NCBI GenBank assembly: GCA_028532985.1
Contig: JANCIK010000005.1
Location: 2,796,501-2,860,500 of the forward strand
Direction: 5' to 3'
Origin: Stropharia rugosoannulata
Taxonomy: Eukaryota; Basidiomycota; Agaricomycetes; Agaricales; Strophariaceae
Length of the DNA: 64,000 nt
A program made the position numbers and the translations under genes. The notes under the pieces were generated by a model. The model was not told the DNA's origin. It made no database searches and worked only from the letters and a program-made list of their open reading frames with translations. Numbering within the stretch: position 1 is the first letter of the stretch; every line of letters starts with the position of its first letter. Shown piece after piece: positions 36,888-49,054 of the stretch.

Positions 36888-37351
36888 TGTAAGGGGACGC
36901 TGTGCGTCACCCTTTATTTTTATTCATTTCGTCTTCCTTCACTTTCTTTTATTTTATTTTATTTTTATTTCTTACGCCGCGCACGTGCAGTGTACACTAT
37001 GCTCTGCAGTGTGTACTGTGCACAGGCACGCGCGCGGTTTATCATGTGACGTACTGATGGGACACGTCCATCATGTGTTGTGCATATGATGTATGATGCA
37101 CATCACATGAGGACGTGATGTGGTAGCTTCTTGTGGCGGATCAACTGTATAGTTTATTCTCACGCATCAATCAACGCTTCTATTATGTACTGTGGCGCCC
37201 ATGCAGCAGGTTTCCTTAGGCTTTGTCTTCCGGAATCCCTCTGCTAGGTGCGCTTCTATTGTATTGTTATAGTTTACAGCTTAATAAACTTCGGAATCCC
37301 TCTGCTAGGTCTCGTGTGAGCTCGACACTGCGCAGAGTCGCCCTTGATACA
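36888..37351 (+). repeat. 5' LTR
   Basis: It starts TGTAAGGGG and matches the 3' LTR over its length. It ends CCCTTGATACA, that is, the CCCTTACA terminus with three extra bases. Differences from the 3' LTR are mostly one- or few-base indels. A T-rich run (TTTTATTTTATTTTA) and an internal direct repeat (GGAATCCCTCTGCTAGGT, twice) are present. Confidence 0.92.
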
Positions 37352-38636
37352 AAGCCTCTGCCTGGGACCAGTTTTGGACGCCTGCTGCCTTCAGCAGCCT
37401 GGGGACTCAACACCCCTCCTGCTTCGATGTCGATGGATACAGACGCCTCTGCGAATCTGAGGCGAAATACCTTGTCAGACCCGCCCTCACCCTCACGTCG
37501 CTTCTGGAGTACGTCGACCACAATAACGCGATTTTCGGAAGGGAATTGGCCGACGTTTCGAGCTCCTTCACACTATCCGCACCCTCCTCGAGACTACACT
37601 TGCCAGCTCGCATTCTGCACCTGCACCCGCCCCTCCTGCGCCTCGTGATCCCCCTCCTCATCTCGACGCCCACGGCTCCTGCGCTGCAGTTTCCCACTGT
37701 CTCTCGCCTCAAACCTGCGTCTCCCCAAACCATTTGATGGTTCACGCGAAAAAGGGCGCTCTTTTCTTAATTCTTGCACCATTTATTTCGCCCTGGCTGG
37801 CTCGCAGTTTCCTGACGAATTCTCTCAGTTCTTTGGGCCCTTTCTTTCATGAGCGAGGGGCCGCGCCGCCCCAGTTCTCGAAACGCGCCATGATGTCTGG
37901 ATTTTCCGACTTCAATCTGCGTAGCTGGGACGCCTTTGAAGCCGTGTTCATTCGCGATTTTGCAGGCAGCACGGGCCGAGCACGCTCAGCTCGCCCTCGA
38001 GCACCTCCTACCATCAAGGCCGCCGCTCTGCTGAAGAATACGTCGACGCCTTCAAGGACCTTGTCCTCAGAAGTCTGGGTACATTGACGAGAAGGCGTTG
38101 ATTATGAAGTTCCGTCGTGGTCTATCCCCTTCGCTGGACGGTCGAGTCGCCAGCCTGCCCTCGGAGGAGTCAGGCCCGCCTCGCTTCAGGGATGGTATGA
38201 ACGCGCCGTGGAGGTTGCTCGCAACCGCGAGACCAACCAGCTCTTCCGTGCAGCACACCCTACGCCTTCTGGTCCCCCCGCGGCTTCGCGTTCATCCGCC
38301 TCCCCTGCAACCGTTCCACGTGCTTCTCTGCCCATTATTCCTGCCCCTCGCGCGCCTGCTGCCCCTGCTCTTCCTCTGGGCGCTCCCATGGACATTGATC
38401 GTGCTCGTAGTGCTGGGAAGACACCCCCTACCTGCTATCGCTGTGGTAAACCTGGTCACATCTCTCGAGATTGTCCCCGGGCTTTCGACATTCGCCACAT
38501 GACTCTCACGGAGCTTCAGGAGCAACTCGAGCACATGCGCGCTGCGGAGGGCCAGGAGGATGCTATTCCGCCGGTGGATGAAAGGAAGGAGGATGATGTC
38601 CAGGAGGAGGAGGATTTTGTGCATCGCGACGAGTGA
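37352..38636 (+). pseudogene. gag region of the retrotransposon
   Basis: The frame is broken several times. The clearest part is 38208-38636, which carries the nucleocapsid zinc knuckle CYRCGKPGHISRDC (C-x2-C-x4-H-x4-C) at about 38431-38475, followed by an acidic tail. Upstream fragments (37407-38090) hold capsid-like pieces in different frames. Gag packages the element RNA into particles. Confidence 0.75.
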
Positions 38637-38792
38637 GCAGCGTGCCCTCGTTCGCGCGTGGCGGTCGTTATAGTGTACTGTCGGTAGAGCCCTGCGAATC
38701 TATTTCTGTTCCAGACCTACCTTCGACTGCCTGACACGCCTAAATCCCCTGCTCCCAAGTCTCACTCCATTGCTGCGTTACGCATCAGGCCC

Positions 38793-41700
38793 GTGCTCGC
38801 CGCTGGGAGCGCGCACTTCCCTCTCATTACACCATTGCCGCTACTCGAGTCCCAACTCCTTCACCTTCCAGTGGAGATCGAGACCACGGACACGGGCCAG
38901 CGTTTCGCCTCAGGCCCCTGGTTGACTGCGGCGCTGACCAGTCTTCATCAGTCGCAAGTCGTCCAGCAGCACAAGCTGACGGAACGCCCTCTCTTAGTCC
39001 CCATTCCAGTCCACAACGTTGACGGTTCACTCAATGAAGACGGCTCTATCGTCCATTGTGGAGCTCATCCTTCGCTACAAGGACCACACTGAACGCGCCC
39101 GTCTTCCCCGTCACCAACCTCGGACGTCAGGATATGATTCTGGGCCACACTTGGCTTCGAGAACACAACCTGGAAGTGGACTGGATCACTGGAGAGGTGA
39201 AGATGTCACGGTGCCCACGCCGGTGCTCCACGTGCCGTGATGAGATCCGTGCGGAGAAGTCTAAGCTTCGCGCAGAGATCAGAGCGGTAGAGACCTGTGC
39301 CCGGGCCCTATGCCTCCTTATGGAGCTGGAGGACGATGACGACGAAGTCCCGAGATGGAGTTGGAGGAAGTTGAACCGCTGCCTGCTCTAAGGACGCTTG
39401 CAGCTTACTAGAGCCCTCCACTCTGTCTGGGAGGGGCGACGACAACCGGCTGTTTGCGGCATCATTGCCCCCGAGTCCAGTTCATTCAGTCTACCTCCAC
39501 CGTGTCCCGGCTCGCAGAAGCCTTTGCGTCCAACTCTGGACAGAAGGACTTCCGCGACGACGTTCCCCTAACCATTTGCATGACTTCAAGGACGTCTTCT
39601 CAAAGGAGTCGCTTTGATGTCTTCTGCCGAATCGACCTTGGGATCACGCCATTGAACTGGAACTCGGAGCAACACACCAGCAACTGCAAGGTGTATCCTA
39701 TGACGCTTCCTGAGCAGGAAGGAACTAGATGCGTTCTTACAGGAGAACCTCGCCACTGGCCGTATTCGTCCTCTAAGTCTCCGATGGCGTCTCCTGTCTT
39801 CTTTATCAAGAAGAAGGACGGGTCATTGCGCCTCATCCAGGACTACCGTGTGCTGAACGCCATGACCATCAGAACCGCTACCGCTTCCTCTCGTCTCTGA
39901 CCTCATCCAACAACTCCGTGGTGCCAGCTACTTCACCAAGCTTGACGTGCGGTGGGGGTACAACAATGTTCAAGGAGGGGAGATGAGTGGAAGGCAGCGT
40001 TCGAACAAACCGCGGTCTGTTCAGCCTACGGTTATGTTCTTTGGTCTCAGCGACTCGCCTGCAACGTTCCAGACCATGATGAACGAGATATTCAACGACC
40101 TCATTTTCGAGGGCAGTGTCTGTGTCTACCTTGACGATATCCTCATCTACACCAAGACCCTCGAGGAACATCGTCGGGTGACTTGTCTGGTCATGGAGCG
40201 TCTGCGACTCCACCGGTTGTATCTCAAGCCGGAGAAGTGCAGCGAGTTTGAGAAGCGTCGCATTGAGTATCTGGGGCTCATCATCTCGGAAGGTCAGGTG
40301 GAGATGGACCCGGTCAAGATTGCAGGTGTAGCAGAGTGGCCGGTTCCCAAGTCACGCAAGGAGGTACAGAGCTTCTTGGGCTTCGTCCTTCTATCGCCGC
40401 TTCATCGAGGACTTCTCTCACCATGCCCGTCCGCTTTTGAGCTGACGCGTAAGGATACTCCTGGTCGTGGTCCTCTGATGCTCAGGCCGCCTTTGATATG
40501 TTGCGTACTGCGGTGACTTCGGCTCCCATCCTGGCTTTCCCTCGTGACGACCTGCCCTACCGCGTTGAGGCAGACTCCTCGGACTTTGCTACTGGTGCTG
40601 TGCTCTCTCAGCAGTCGCGTGAAGATGGGAAATGGCACCCTGTCGCCTATTACTCCAAGAGCCTCAGTCCCGTACAGCGTAACTACGAGATCCATGACAA
40701 GGAGATGCTAGCGGTCATTCGAGCCCTGGAGGAGTGGAGACACTTCCTTGAAGGTGCAGCTCATCCGGTGGAGATCTGGACAGACCACAAGAATCTGGAG
40801 TACTTCATGGCGGCCAAAAAAGCAACCGCGAACAGGCCCGCTGGTCCCTCTACCTCTCCCGCTTCGACTTCACGCTCCGCCACCGCCTGGCCGTTCCATG
40901 GGAAACCTGATGCCCTCTCGCGACGAGGCTGATGCATGGAGACGGCGCTGGGGATAATGCTGAGATGACACTCCCCTCAAGCCCGCCTTCTTTGCTATCC
41001 GGGCGCTCGAGGCGGTGGAGCTGGTGGGCGAGGAGAAGGACTTGTTGCACGAGATCCGGAAGGGGAAACCGTCAGGGAAACATGAGAGATGGTGGCGAAG
41101 GCAGCAAAGGGTTTGTTGAGCAGTGGGGCCCGTTCTGTGCGATCCTCGGGTGGAGGATGCAAGATGGTCTCCTCAGCTTCCGGGATAAGATCTCGTCCCC
41201 AACGACCCTGATCTCCGCCGCCATGTTGTCTCCTTACACCCACGACACCAAGGTGGCTGGTCATGCTGGACGTTGGAAGACACTGGAGTTAGTATCGCGC
41301 AACTACTGGTGGCCCCAGATGTCTCGGTACATTGGACAGTACTGCAAGACCTGTGACCTCTGTATTCGCACCAAGATCCAGCGTCACCGCCCGGTTGGTG
41401 AGCTTCATCCTCTCCTATCCCTGAGCAGCGCTGGGCGGTTATCAGTGTGGACTTCATCGTGGAACTCCCCTCTCTCCAATGGACATGACGCCATCATGAA
41501 CGTGATAGACTCAGTCTCCAAGCGCGGTCACTTTATCCCAACGACTACCACTGTTAGTGCGCCTTGGAGCAGCCCGGCTCTATCTCCGTTATGTCTGGCG
41601 CCACCATGGTCTCCCTCAGATGAGTCCTCTCCGGATCGTGGGCCTCAGTTCATTGCCGAGTTCACTAGAGAGCTTTACCGGTTGTTGAGAATCCGCCTGG

Positions 41701-42596
41701 CGACGTCCACTGCCTACCACCCCAATCTGATGGTCAGACGGAGCGCGTTAACATGGAGTTGGAACAGTACTTGCGGACCTTCGTGAATGAGCGTCAGGAC
41801 GACTGGGAGGATCTCTTGCCTCTGGCCGAGTTCCAGTACAACAGCCATGTCACGCCTCACCCAGCATCACACCTTTCATGCTCGACACTGGGACGACACC
41901 CTCGGATGGGCTTTGAACCTCATGAAGCTCCATCGTCTCTGGGAGACTGTGAATGAGTTCAGAGGAGCGGATGGCTAGTACATTGGAAGAAGCCAAGTCA
42001 GCGCTGGCTGGGCCAAAGATGACATGGCTCGCTTCTACAACCGGCGACGTGACCCTCTCCGGTGTACAAACCAGGTGACAAGGTCTACCTGGATGCGTCG
42101 AACATCCGTACACTCCCGTCCCTCCAAGAGAGTTGTCCACACCGTCTCTCTGGGCCCGTATACGGTCGAGGGCTGCTGTTGGATCTCATGCCTACCGTCT
42201 CAAACTCCCAGTTTCTCTCAAGCGTCTCCACCCTGTCTTCCCTGTTGTCAAGCTCCGCCCTGTCTCCTGACCCTATTCCGGGCCGCATTGCAGCGCCTCC
42301 TCCGGAACCTGAGCTGGTGGATAACGAGCTGGAGTACGAGGTTGAGGCCATCCTCAGCACAGCCGCATCCATCAGGAAACAGGCTTCAGTTCCTCGTCAA
42401 ATGGAAGGGTATGGGTATGAGGAGAACTCCTGGGAGCATGCGGAAGACGTCTTCTCACCTCAGCTGGTGGCCAAGTTCTACCGGGAACATCCTGATGCTC
42501 CATGGGTTGTGGCTCCTGGCAATTGAGCCTGGACGGTATAGAACAGTCAATGGTGGCGAGTGGATCACCTTGCCACGCCGGGACGCCGTGTCTTGA
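38793..42596 (+). pseudogene. pol region: protease, RT, RNase H, integrase, chromodomain
   Basis: Domains lie in the expected order but in shifting frames. A protease-end segment DMILGHTWLREHNLEVDW lies near 39130-39185. RT has FFIKKKDGSLRLIQDYRVLN (about 39800) and the catalytic YLDDILIYTKTLEEH (about 40127). RNase H has VEADSSDFATGAVLSQQSRE and IHDKEMLAVIRALEEW (40560-40740). The integrase zinc-binding part has GHAGRWKTLEL, NYWWPQMSRYI and CKTCDLCIR (about 41255-41370). A chromodomain (QFLVKWKG, then ENSWEHAEDVF) at about 42380-42500 is split by one frameshift. In chromoviruses this domain guides integration to modified histones. Confidence 0.85.
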
Positions 42597-42605
42597 AGGG
42601 GGTGA

Positions 42606-43065
42606 TGTAAGGGGCGCTGTGCGTCACCCTTTATTTTTATTCATTTAGTCTTCCTTCACTTTCTTTTATTTTATTTTATTTTTATTTCTTTACGCCGCGC
42701 GCAAGTACCGATGTACACTATGCTCTGCAGTGTGTACTGTGCACAGCGCGCGCAGTTTGTCATGTGACGTACTGATGGGACACGTCCATCATGTGTTGTG
42801 CATATGATGTATGATGCACATCACATGAGGGACGTGATGTGGTGGCTTCTTGTGGCGGATCAACTGTATAGTTTATTCTCACGCATCAATCAACCTTCTA
42901 TTATGTACTGTGGCGCCCAGCAAGCGGGTTTCCTTAGGCTTTTGTCTTGGAATCCCTCTGCTGGAGTGCGCTTTCTAATGTATTTATAGTTTACAGCTTA
43001 ATAAACTTCGGAATCCCTCTGCTAGGTCTCGTGTGAGCTCGACACTGCGCAGAGTCGCCCTTACA
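42606..43065 (+). repeat. 3' LTR
   Basis: 460 bp, TGTAAGGGG..CCCTTACA, followed immediately by GTCCT (target duplication). It contains the same internal direct repeat and T-rich run as the 5' copy. It would also supply the element's polyadenylation signals. Confidence 0.92.
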
Positions 43066-43070
43066 GTCCT

Positions 43071-43649
43071 GGAATATATATTGCAATGGCGGGGGGCTAG
43101 GCATAACAAGAGTAATGGAATATGCTGATCCAACTGAGGTTTAAGGTTGGCGCCGTAGAGGGTTGTTGAGAGACCAGTCTCTCGTATTGTTATTCACCTT
43201 TTAAGCTACAGCCTACATCTCATAGTGAATACAACTGCGGTCTCTGCTGCGAGGGGTACTGCCCCAGTCATGCGGTTCCGAGTCCACGTAAAATGTCCAA
43301 GATCATTCACCGTGATGCCAGTCGTACTTGCATTTCCCAAATTGGCTCAATGTAATATGTACTATGCCCACTGTATATCTCGGAGCATAAGTTGGTCTGG
43401 ATGTGACATGAACTATGCCAAACTCGTACATTCTGTAGCACGGCTACGGTGGCCATGTCATCTAGTCGATTTGTTTTACTTGCATGAGCAATGTGCGCAA
43501 GAAGCCATTAACCGTGAACAATCGGATATTCGCAGAATCAGTTAAAATCGGACAAGATAATTTGGTGGGGACATCATATAACTCTGTTTGATATAGTACA
43601 AGGTTCACCAACAAGTCTCTGCCCGAGGACCAGTGACATGGCCATCCCC
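43071..43649. other. Intergenic region after the retrotransposon
   Basis: No supported gene. A plus-strand frame of 106 codons (43225-43545) has no motif and is treated as chance. Confidence 0.4.
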
Positions 43650-45467
43650 TCAGGTCACTACATTGAGCAAGTTGAGCAGGCGATCGGGCATGTACGGCGC
43701 GGATCCAAAATTGGAAAGAGAGTAGAAATGGTAGATCAAATCGTTAGGGTCTAGTTCTGTCCTGGGTGGCGCAGGGAGTGTGGTAGTAGAGGGCACGTCC
43801 AAAGCGTCCAACTGGGCTTGTACAAAAGATTGGACATTGCTCGCCCGTGCCTGGCCATTTCTGTGAGGCTGCCTTGCCTGTAGAACATGCTGATGAATCA
43901 TTTGAAGATGTATCTTACAGGCCTTCACGACGGTCCCATGCAATTTTATCGGAGTTGCGATTGCTTCAAGGCCTTCAGGATAGCCGGCGCAACTTGCCAG
44001 AATTCGGTCAGCCTGCATGTCACATAGTATAAGTCAGATAATTTGAATAGAAGGTTGATAGAAGGATGATTCTCATCACTCACAATGGCTATTGGGAGTA
44101 CAAGTACTTCGCTGATAAGTCCCTTCGATGTTCTGTTAATTTCGAAAAGTGTCTCGGAGCCAAGATATTCCACCAATGCGAGGAAGAGGACCTCAACAAA
44201 AGGAGAAGTATAAAGACCAATTACTTTCTCCTGTCCGCTAACTGACACTTTTGCACATGCCTCAGCCCATCGAGACTTACCGCGTTTTCTGTAACACTCC
44301 CAGACTTCCTCCAGGCCAACGTAGGTGTAGAGATAGTCGCCTTGGTCGTCAACTGCATACATGGCACTTTCTCCATGGCCAAGCACAACAGTGGGATCCC
44401 CTGCCATCAGGCTAACCTCTTGCCCGTTGAGGCACTGGGAAGCAACTGAAATAAGGTGAGTCGTAGCGCCATCGATCAGTTCGCGAAGCTGTTACAAGGT
44501 CTAGATAAGTTCAACTGTAGTCTGTGAGAAAAGCGGGAACTTACCCATTCAGAGACGTCTTTAACGATGCGAAGGAAAAAGGGATTGAGCAGAGCCACAG
44601 CAATAGAATCGCCACCGCGGGGGTTAGGCCACGATCTAACTTGGGACTTGTCGATATTGTCTAGCAGCAAGTCTGTCGTTAAGGAGGAATCTCGGGTCTT
44701 TATCCACAACGCTCGAAAATGATTATCATAATTCATGTCACCAATAATGGTAGTGGTAACAGCGGTCTATTCAATGCGTCGCAAATCGGTAATTTCAGGT
44801 TTTGTATGTTTTTGTTACAAATGAACACTCACAAAGATATTGGTGATCGGCAAACCGCGCCAAATCGCTGTTGTAAGGCGACACCGACCCAAATTATAGC
44901 ATGAAGTGTACAGAGCGGCGGCGTCTATCGCTTGTATAGCAGAGCCGTAGTTATTGGCCCGCAGGACCCATCTAGAATCATTCCTCTCCAAGGTAGAAAA
45001 AGGATTCACGGCTTTTCCGCCCCCGTGCCTTCGCACACTCTCCATATAATATGTGAGGGAAGGTAGCGGCTGGGCGTCGATCACCCCGCGGTTCAGTTGT
45101 TCCTAAAGAAATCAACGTCAGGCATGTGACATGACCAAACCTTTTGTTCAGTAATAAGGATACTAACCTGACTAAAAAACATAGTGATAAAGGATCTGCG
45201 GTCTGCAGGGAAGTTGTCTGCAAACTCGGCCGTTGCAACAGACCTTGCGGTTTCGGAGGGAGCGGGCCCCGAGGCTGAGGCTGTGGCCGCAGTTCGGAAT
45301 ATATCGCTGAGGGATTGGGCCGCGGCGGAGACATTCGAAGTTTCCACTGCGGAACCCTGGCCCTGTTGAATCAAGGACTCTTGAATAGTCACAAGGGCAT
45401 AGTTGTTTATCATTTCAGACACGGAAAAGGGAGGAGCATCGTTATGTGGACGTCGTCGGGGGGGCAT
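43650..45467 (-). CDS. Unknown protein, 519 aa, five exons
   Basis: Exons on the minus strand: 45467-45168, 45102-44833, 44766-44545, 44488-44084, 44012-43650. All four introns are phase 0 with good GT..AG signals, giving 519 aa. The N-terminus is basic then Ala/Ser-rich (MPPRRRPHND). The rest reads as a soluble helical protein without a signal peptide or obvious membrane segment; it includes GLEEVWECYRKRGKSRWAEA and VKACKIHLQMIHQHVLQA. No domain family is recognised. The consistent splicing argues for a real expressed gene, possibly specific to agarics. Confidence 0.7.
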
Positions 45468-46195
45468 ACTGTTGCTTGCCAAAGGTGAGACCGTGACTAT
45501 GACTCGGTTACAACGGTGGGGGTTCACTAATCTCCTGTGTGTCTTATATCTACTAGTACTCCTCGTCGAAGACCTGAGGGAACTACAGTCCAAATCCTGG
45601 TATTCTACTTTCAACAGCAAGTACGACCGCCGTCACGGAGGGCCGCTGTTCGCGCATGTGGCAGTACTTTTTTTTTTTGGCATCAAATGAATTGGAACGA
45701 TAACGAATACTCATGTTCTCTGTAAATTTACTTTACAGCCTGGGTATCTCATTAACACTTGCAGTAAAAGTCTTTGGGTCAACCCAAGGTCAACCGGTCC
45801 TATGATCAACACATGAAAAAGATATAAAAAAATATGCAACTATCACCTCTTCGTATTTTAATTCATCAATGGGAAAGCATGGTCTACGGCAGCTCTTTGA
45901 AGTGAGTCCAAGTTTATAACGATTATTACTAGTGGTCATTTGACGGCCACTGCTTCCAAACTGCTTCCTCAGGCTCTGGCAAAAATGCTATCATGCCTCG
46001 CCAATGCCTCACCGTCTGCTGTAAGGCATTTTTGGCATAGACAAAGATTCAACTACTGTCACTAGGATGGGTTCTTTTGTATATCTTAAGAAAACTTCTG
46101 TCCATGAGAAAATAATTGACTTCAAGTTTCAATTCCAATTCAATTCATTAGTCATTTTCTTTGACGCACGACATGATCATAGGCCATTATTAAAA
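45468..46195. other. Intergenic region
   Basis: No supported gene. A short T-run near 45667 and scattered AT-rich sequence are all that was seen. Confidence 0.4.
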
Positions 46196-46279
46196 GGACC
46201 CGGTGCCAAAGGAATCGAACCCGGCCCGATCACAGCTGCATGGCTGCGTAATATTTCTTCCAACTGCCCAACACGAGTC
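46196..46279 (-). tRNA. Degenerate tRNA-like sequence (pseudogene or SINE head)
   Basis: On the minus strand a perfect B box (GGTTCGATTCC, complement of 46211-46221) lies about 40 bases downstream of an A-box-like TGGGCAGTTGG (complement of 46260-46270). The 5' GACTCG and 3' CGGGTC ends can pair with one wobble, and TTTT follows at once, as in a pol III terminator. The T stem is mismatched and the D stem lacks a partner, so a normal cloverleaf does not form. No anticodon is assigned. Confidence 0.3.
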
Positions 46280-46634
46280 ATGTGGCCAGCAGCAGGATGT
46301 TTAGTAGCGGCGAGTCCGACTCGGTCCGAGTAATTTGTGGCATTCCATTCACAAAATCACAGGAATCTCAATTTATTTGGAGCTTGCGCAATGTCTACAG
46401 ACTACGGTGTTCACTAATACCGTCTTGTCTTACTAGTACCTGTTATATATTACGCCGAAGGAGTCAATGGGTCGTCCGCAAGCCTACTATTGACTATTTC
46501 AACTACAACTTGTAGTATTCACTAGCACTAGTACTTCAAGTGATAGCTTTGATTCTTATTCTCATGGTAATACCCTGACGTTTTTCTGTCTCATGTTGGC
46601 CTCTGAGTTTCCTGTGAGACGCAATCGTACACTG

Positions 46635-46640
46635 TATATA
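46635..46640 (+). promoter_or_regulatory. Possible TATA box
   Basis: TATATA (within CACTGTATATAGAGCC) lies about 95 bp upstream of the ATG chosen for the next gene, a plausible distance for a TATA-driven start with a short leader. It rests on sequence match only. Confidence 0.3.
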
Positions 46641-46734
46641 GAGCCGCATTGAATCTCCGGTGACAGCGTCCGTGGCAACTGAGAACAAAACATCAAGAAT
46701 TTGTCATTCCCATGATTACGTGTATGATCTGTGG

Positions 46735-47881
46735 ATGACAGTTCTCCAGGCTCCCCCATTGCTCATCTGCTCCCATATGCCTGCACGCAGCTCCTCTTGC
46801 CGCCGACTCGCTGCAGATTCTGATACCTGGCCTGTAATGGAAGCAGAGCAGGCTACGCCCGCAGTTGAAGATAAGCTGTACTTCGACTTCATGACTTATG
46901 AGGGGCACTATGTACCTGCCAGTTCTGCAATGATCGACCCGGAAGCCCTAACGAAGAACTCCAGAGATGTTGAGCAGGCCGACCATCCCACATTCACTTC
47001 TCCGCATTTCGACAGAGACCGTATTTTCGCATGGACCTCGAGTACAACCTGCGCCTCTGATTTGGATGATAAGAGTTTTGCTAGAACATCTGACTCCGCT
47101 ACATTGTACAGTGGGCGTGAACCTGGCCCGCAAAGTGGGAATGTATGTTCCTTACTATTCCAGTATCTGTTTCCATGCTAACATGCCTTAATAAATTAAA
47201 GGACGATGAAAGCAGCGACAGCAACAGTGATCACTCCAGTACCAATAGCGAAGACTTCGATGATGACAACGGCAACGCTTTGTGCCTTACCCCAGGACTT
47301 ATGGGAAGTGCAACTATTGCTTTAGAGATGTACAAGGCGCAATTGGCAAAGCGACGCTTAACTGATCCTCTAACTGTAAGCTCTCAATTTCCTGTCGGTC
47401 TACGATGGTTAACTAATGCCATTGTTAGCTTCAAACTTTCCTTTCTCAGTGTTCTTTCGACGATTTGGAAGATTTCTTTGTCGCTGCTAGCGACGCGCGG
47501 AATGCTATGTCGCTTCGTCAATCTGCTGCATTGCTTGATCTGGACTACTGGCTGCATTTAAAAGTGATCCCTCTATTACGAATCTACCAGAGGGACAGCT
47601 TAAACATGGAAGACGTCGAAAAGAGCATACACTTTATACAAGAAGAGTGCCAAAAAGGTAAACATCGCCGCATTGACCTTTATGGACTCGATACCCGTCT
47701 TCCTGGTAGTACGCGTTTTCATCCATCCTTCAAATATAGCCAGCGGTCTGTGCAATCGAAGATTGAATGCAGTATTCAATCCAGGCTCAACTCGACGTCT
47801 CAAGGCCGGTCTTTTCTGGAGGTAACTAATGCTATAATCGGACAGTTGTTAAAGCAATCCCAACTCATCGAGGACGCTTAA
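46735..47881 (+). CDS. Unknown protein, about 337 aa, three exons
   Basis: Exons 46735-47142, 47202-47375 and 47450-47881; both introns are phase 0. The first in-frame ATG is 46735, and others at 46837 and downstream are possible starts. The middle is acidic and serine-rich (DDESSDSNSDHSS, EDFDDDNGN). The C-terminal exon is folded-looking, with LEDFFVAASDARNAMSLRQS and NMEDVEKSIHFIQEEC, and ends with a helical tail (NAIIGQLLKQSQLIEDA). No family is recognised. Unspliced upstream exons cannot be excluded. Confidence 0.6.
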
Positions 47882-48644
47882 TTATGGGCTGGTTATTCCA
47901 AAATCATTCATGTCTTTTATTTTATTACTGTAACGTGTATCTTAGCTATGTATTGTCTCCTCTATGTCTGAAAATGTCTGATGACATTGGGATCACTATT
48001 ATGCACTAAGATTACTGCCAGTGAATTGTTCACATAGTATGCCGTCATTTTGCAGCGCCTGAGTGTATATATGGTCCGTCCATATAATGGATAAGCTAAT
48101 TACTCTATGCCCTGCCGCTGCCGTGGTTCACCTCCGCCCAGTCCAGGGCACCTTGCTGCGCCATCCTTTGGCCATCCCTGTCCGCGCGCAATTCATCTTG
48201 TGTCTTCGTTAGACGATATGTCTCATGTATTTGAATTCACGAATATGATAGGGTGGGCTCAATAAGCCAATGATATTGCATTAACTTGAAGCCTTGACTA
48301 AACCTGAATTCACTGGACCGCTGCCGTCTTGCGGCAGCGTGATCGGAGTTCGTCGGAGCTAGCTCCGGCTCTCCAACAAGGGCAGAAAACGGAAGAGTAC
48401 ATGGAAAAAATATCTATGTTTTTGAATAAAGTAAAAAGAGAACAGTCACAGAGCACCACCAATATTGAGGCAGAGGAAGCTGAAGCACGAAATGTAAGGG
48501 GAAAACGGATAGTTTCTAGCCCTTTAAACCCTAATATATTTGGCTTTGTTTGTCAGGCAACATATCAACGATAAATTAATAAATACACTCAAGTTCTGCA
48601 GACCCCACCTCAGCACATCACGTTGAACTTACCCACTACCATTT
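47882..48644. other. Intergenic region with small hairpin
   Basis: No gene could be supported. An 8-bp hairpin CGCTGCCG-TCTTG-CGGCAGCG lies at 48319-48339. An 81-codon frame (48329-48574) has no clear start context or motif. Confidence 0.4.
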
Positions 48645-48935
48645 GACTCTCGACTGCTACTAGCTCTACGAATCTGACTCCAACTTACGATTACCATATA
48701 TCTGTGTCCGTTTCCGTTCCGCGCTGCCTGTCCTGGCTTTCTGGGGCAATCACTGCAAGTTCGCGGTTCCAAAGATAGTCACTTAACTGACTCTCGTCTG
48801 TTACTATCAGTCCTACGAATTTGACTCTGGCTTCCAGGTCTTCGTACTTCTGTGTTTTCTCTCCCGCTCTCGTTCCGAACTGCTTGTCCTAGCCTTCCGA
48901 GTGTATTGCTGCGAGTTCGCTGTTTAAATTATAGT
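48645..48935. repeat. Diverged tandem duplication, two copies of about 140 bp
   Basis: Copy 1 (48645-48779) and copy 2 (48789-48935) share the same order of words: GACTCTCG, CTACGAAT, TGACTC, TCTGTG, CGTTCCG, CTGCNTGTCCT, GCTTTC/GCCTTCC, AGTTCGC, ATAGT. They differ by many substitutions and small indels. They lie directly upstream of the 871-aa gene and may be part of its leader or promoter. Confidence 0.6.
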
Positions 48936-49054
48936 AGAGGCACAGGTACCTTTCTATCATCGCCAGGACGGTAAGTAAACCACATATTTATCTTACATTC
49001 CCCATCCATCTAACATCAATTAACGACTTCTGGGTAGACTTGGGGATATCATAT

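Larger units (their letters stand above)
36888..43065 (+). mobile_element. Ty3/Gypsy chromovirus LTR retrotransposon, complete but frameshifted
   Basis: The element is bounded by TGTAAGGG..CCCTTACA termini and flanked by the 5-bp duplication GTCCT at 36883-36887 and 43066-43070. It has two LTRs of about 460 bp, a gag region with a CCHC knuckle, then protease, reverse transcriptase, RNase H, integrase and a chromodomain, in the Ty3/Gypsy order. A purine-rich tract (GAAGGGGGTGA) sits directly before the 3' LTR. The coding part is broken into many frames by small indels, so it should not be autonomous as read here. Confidence 0.93.

Noticed and set aside
48319..48339. Small hairpin as a transcription terminator
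   Set aside because: An 8-bp stem without a T-run in a eukaryotic intergenic region gives no reason to call a terminator.
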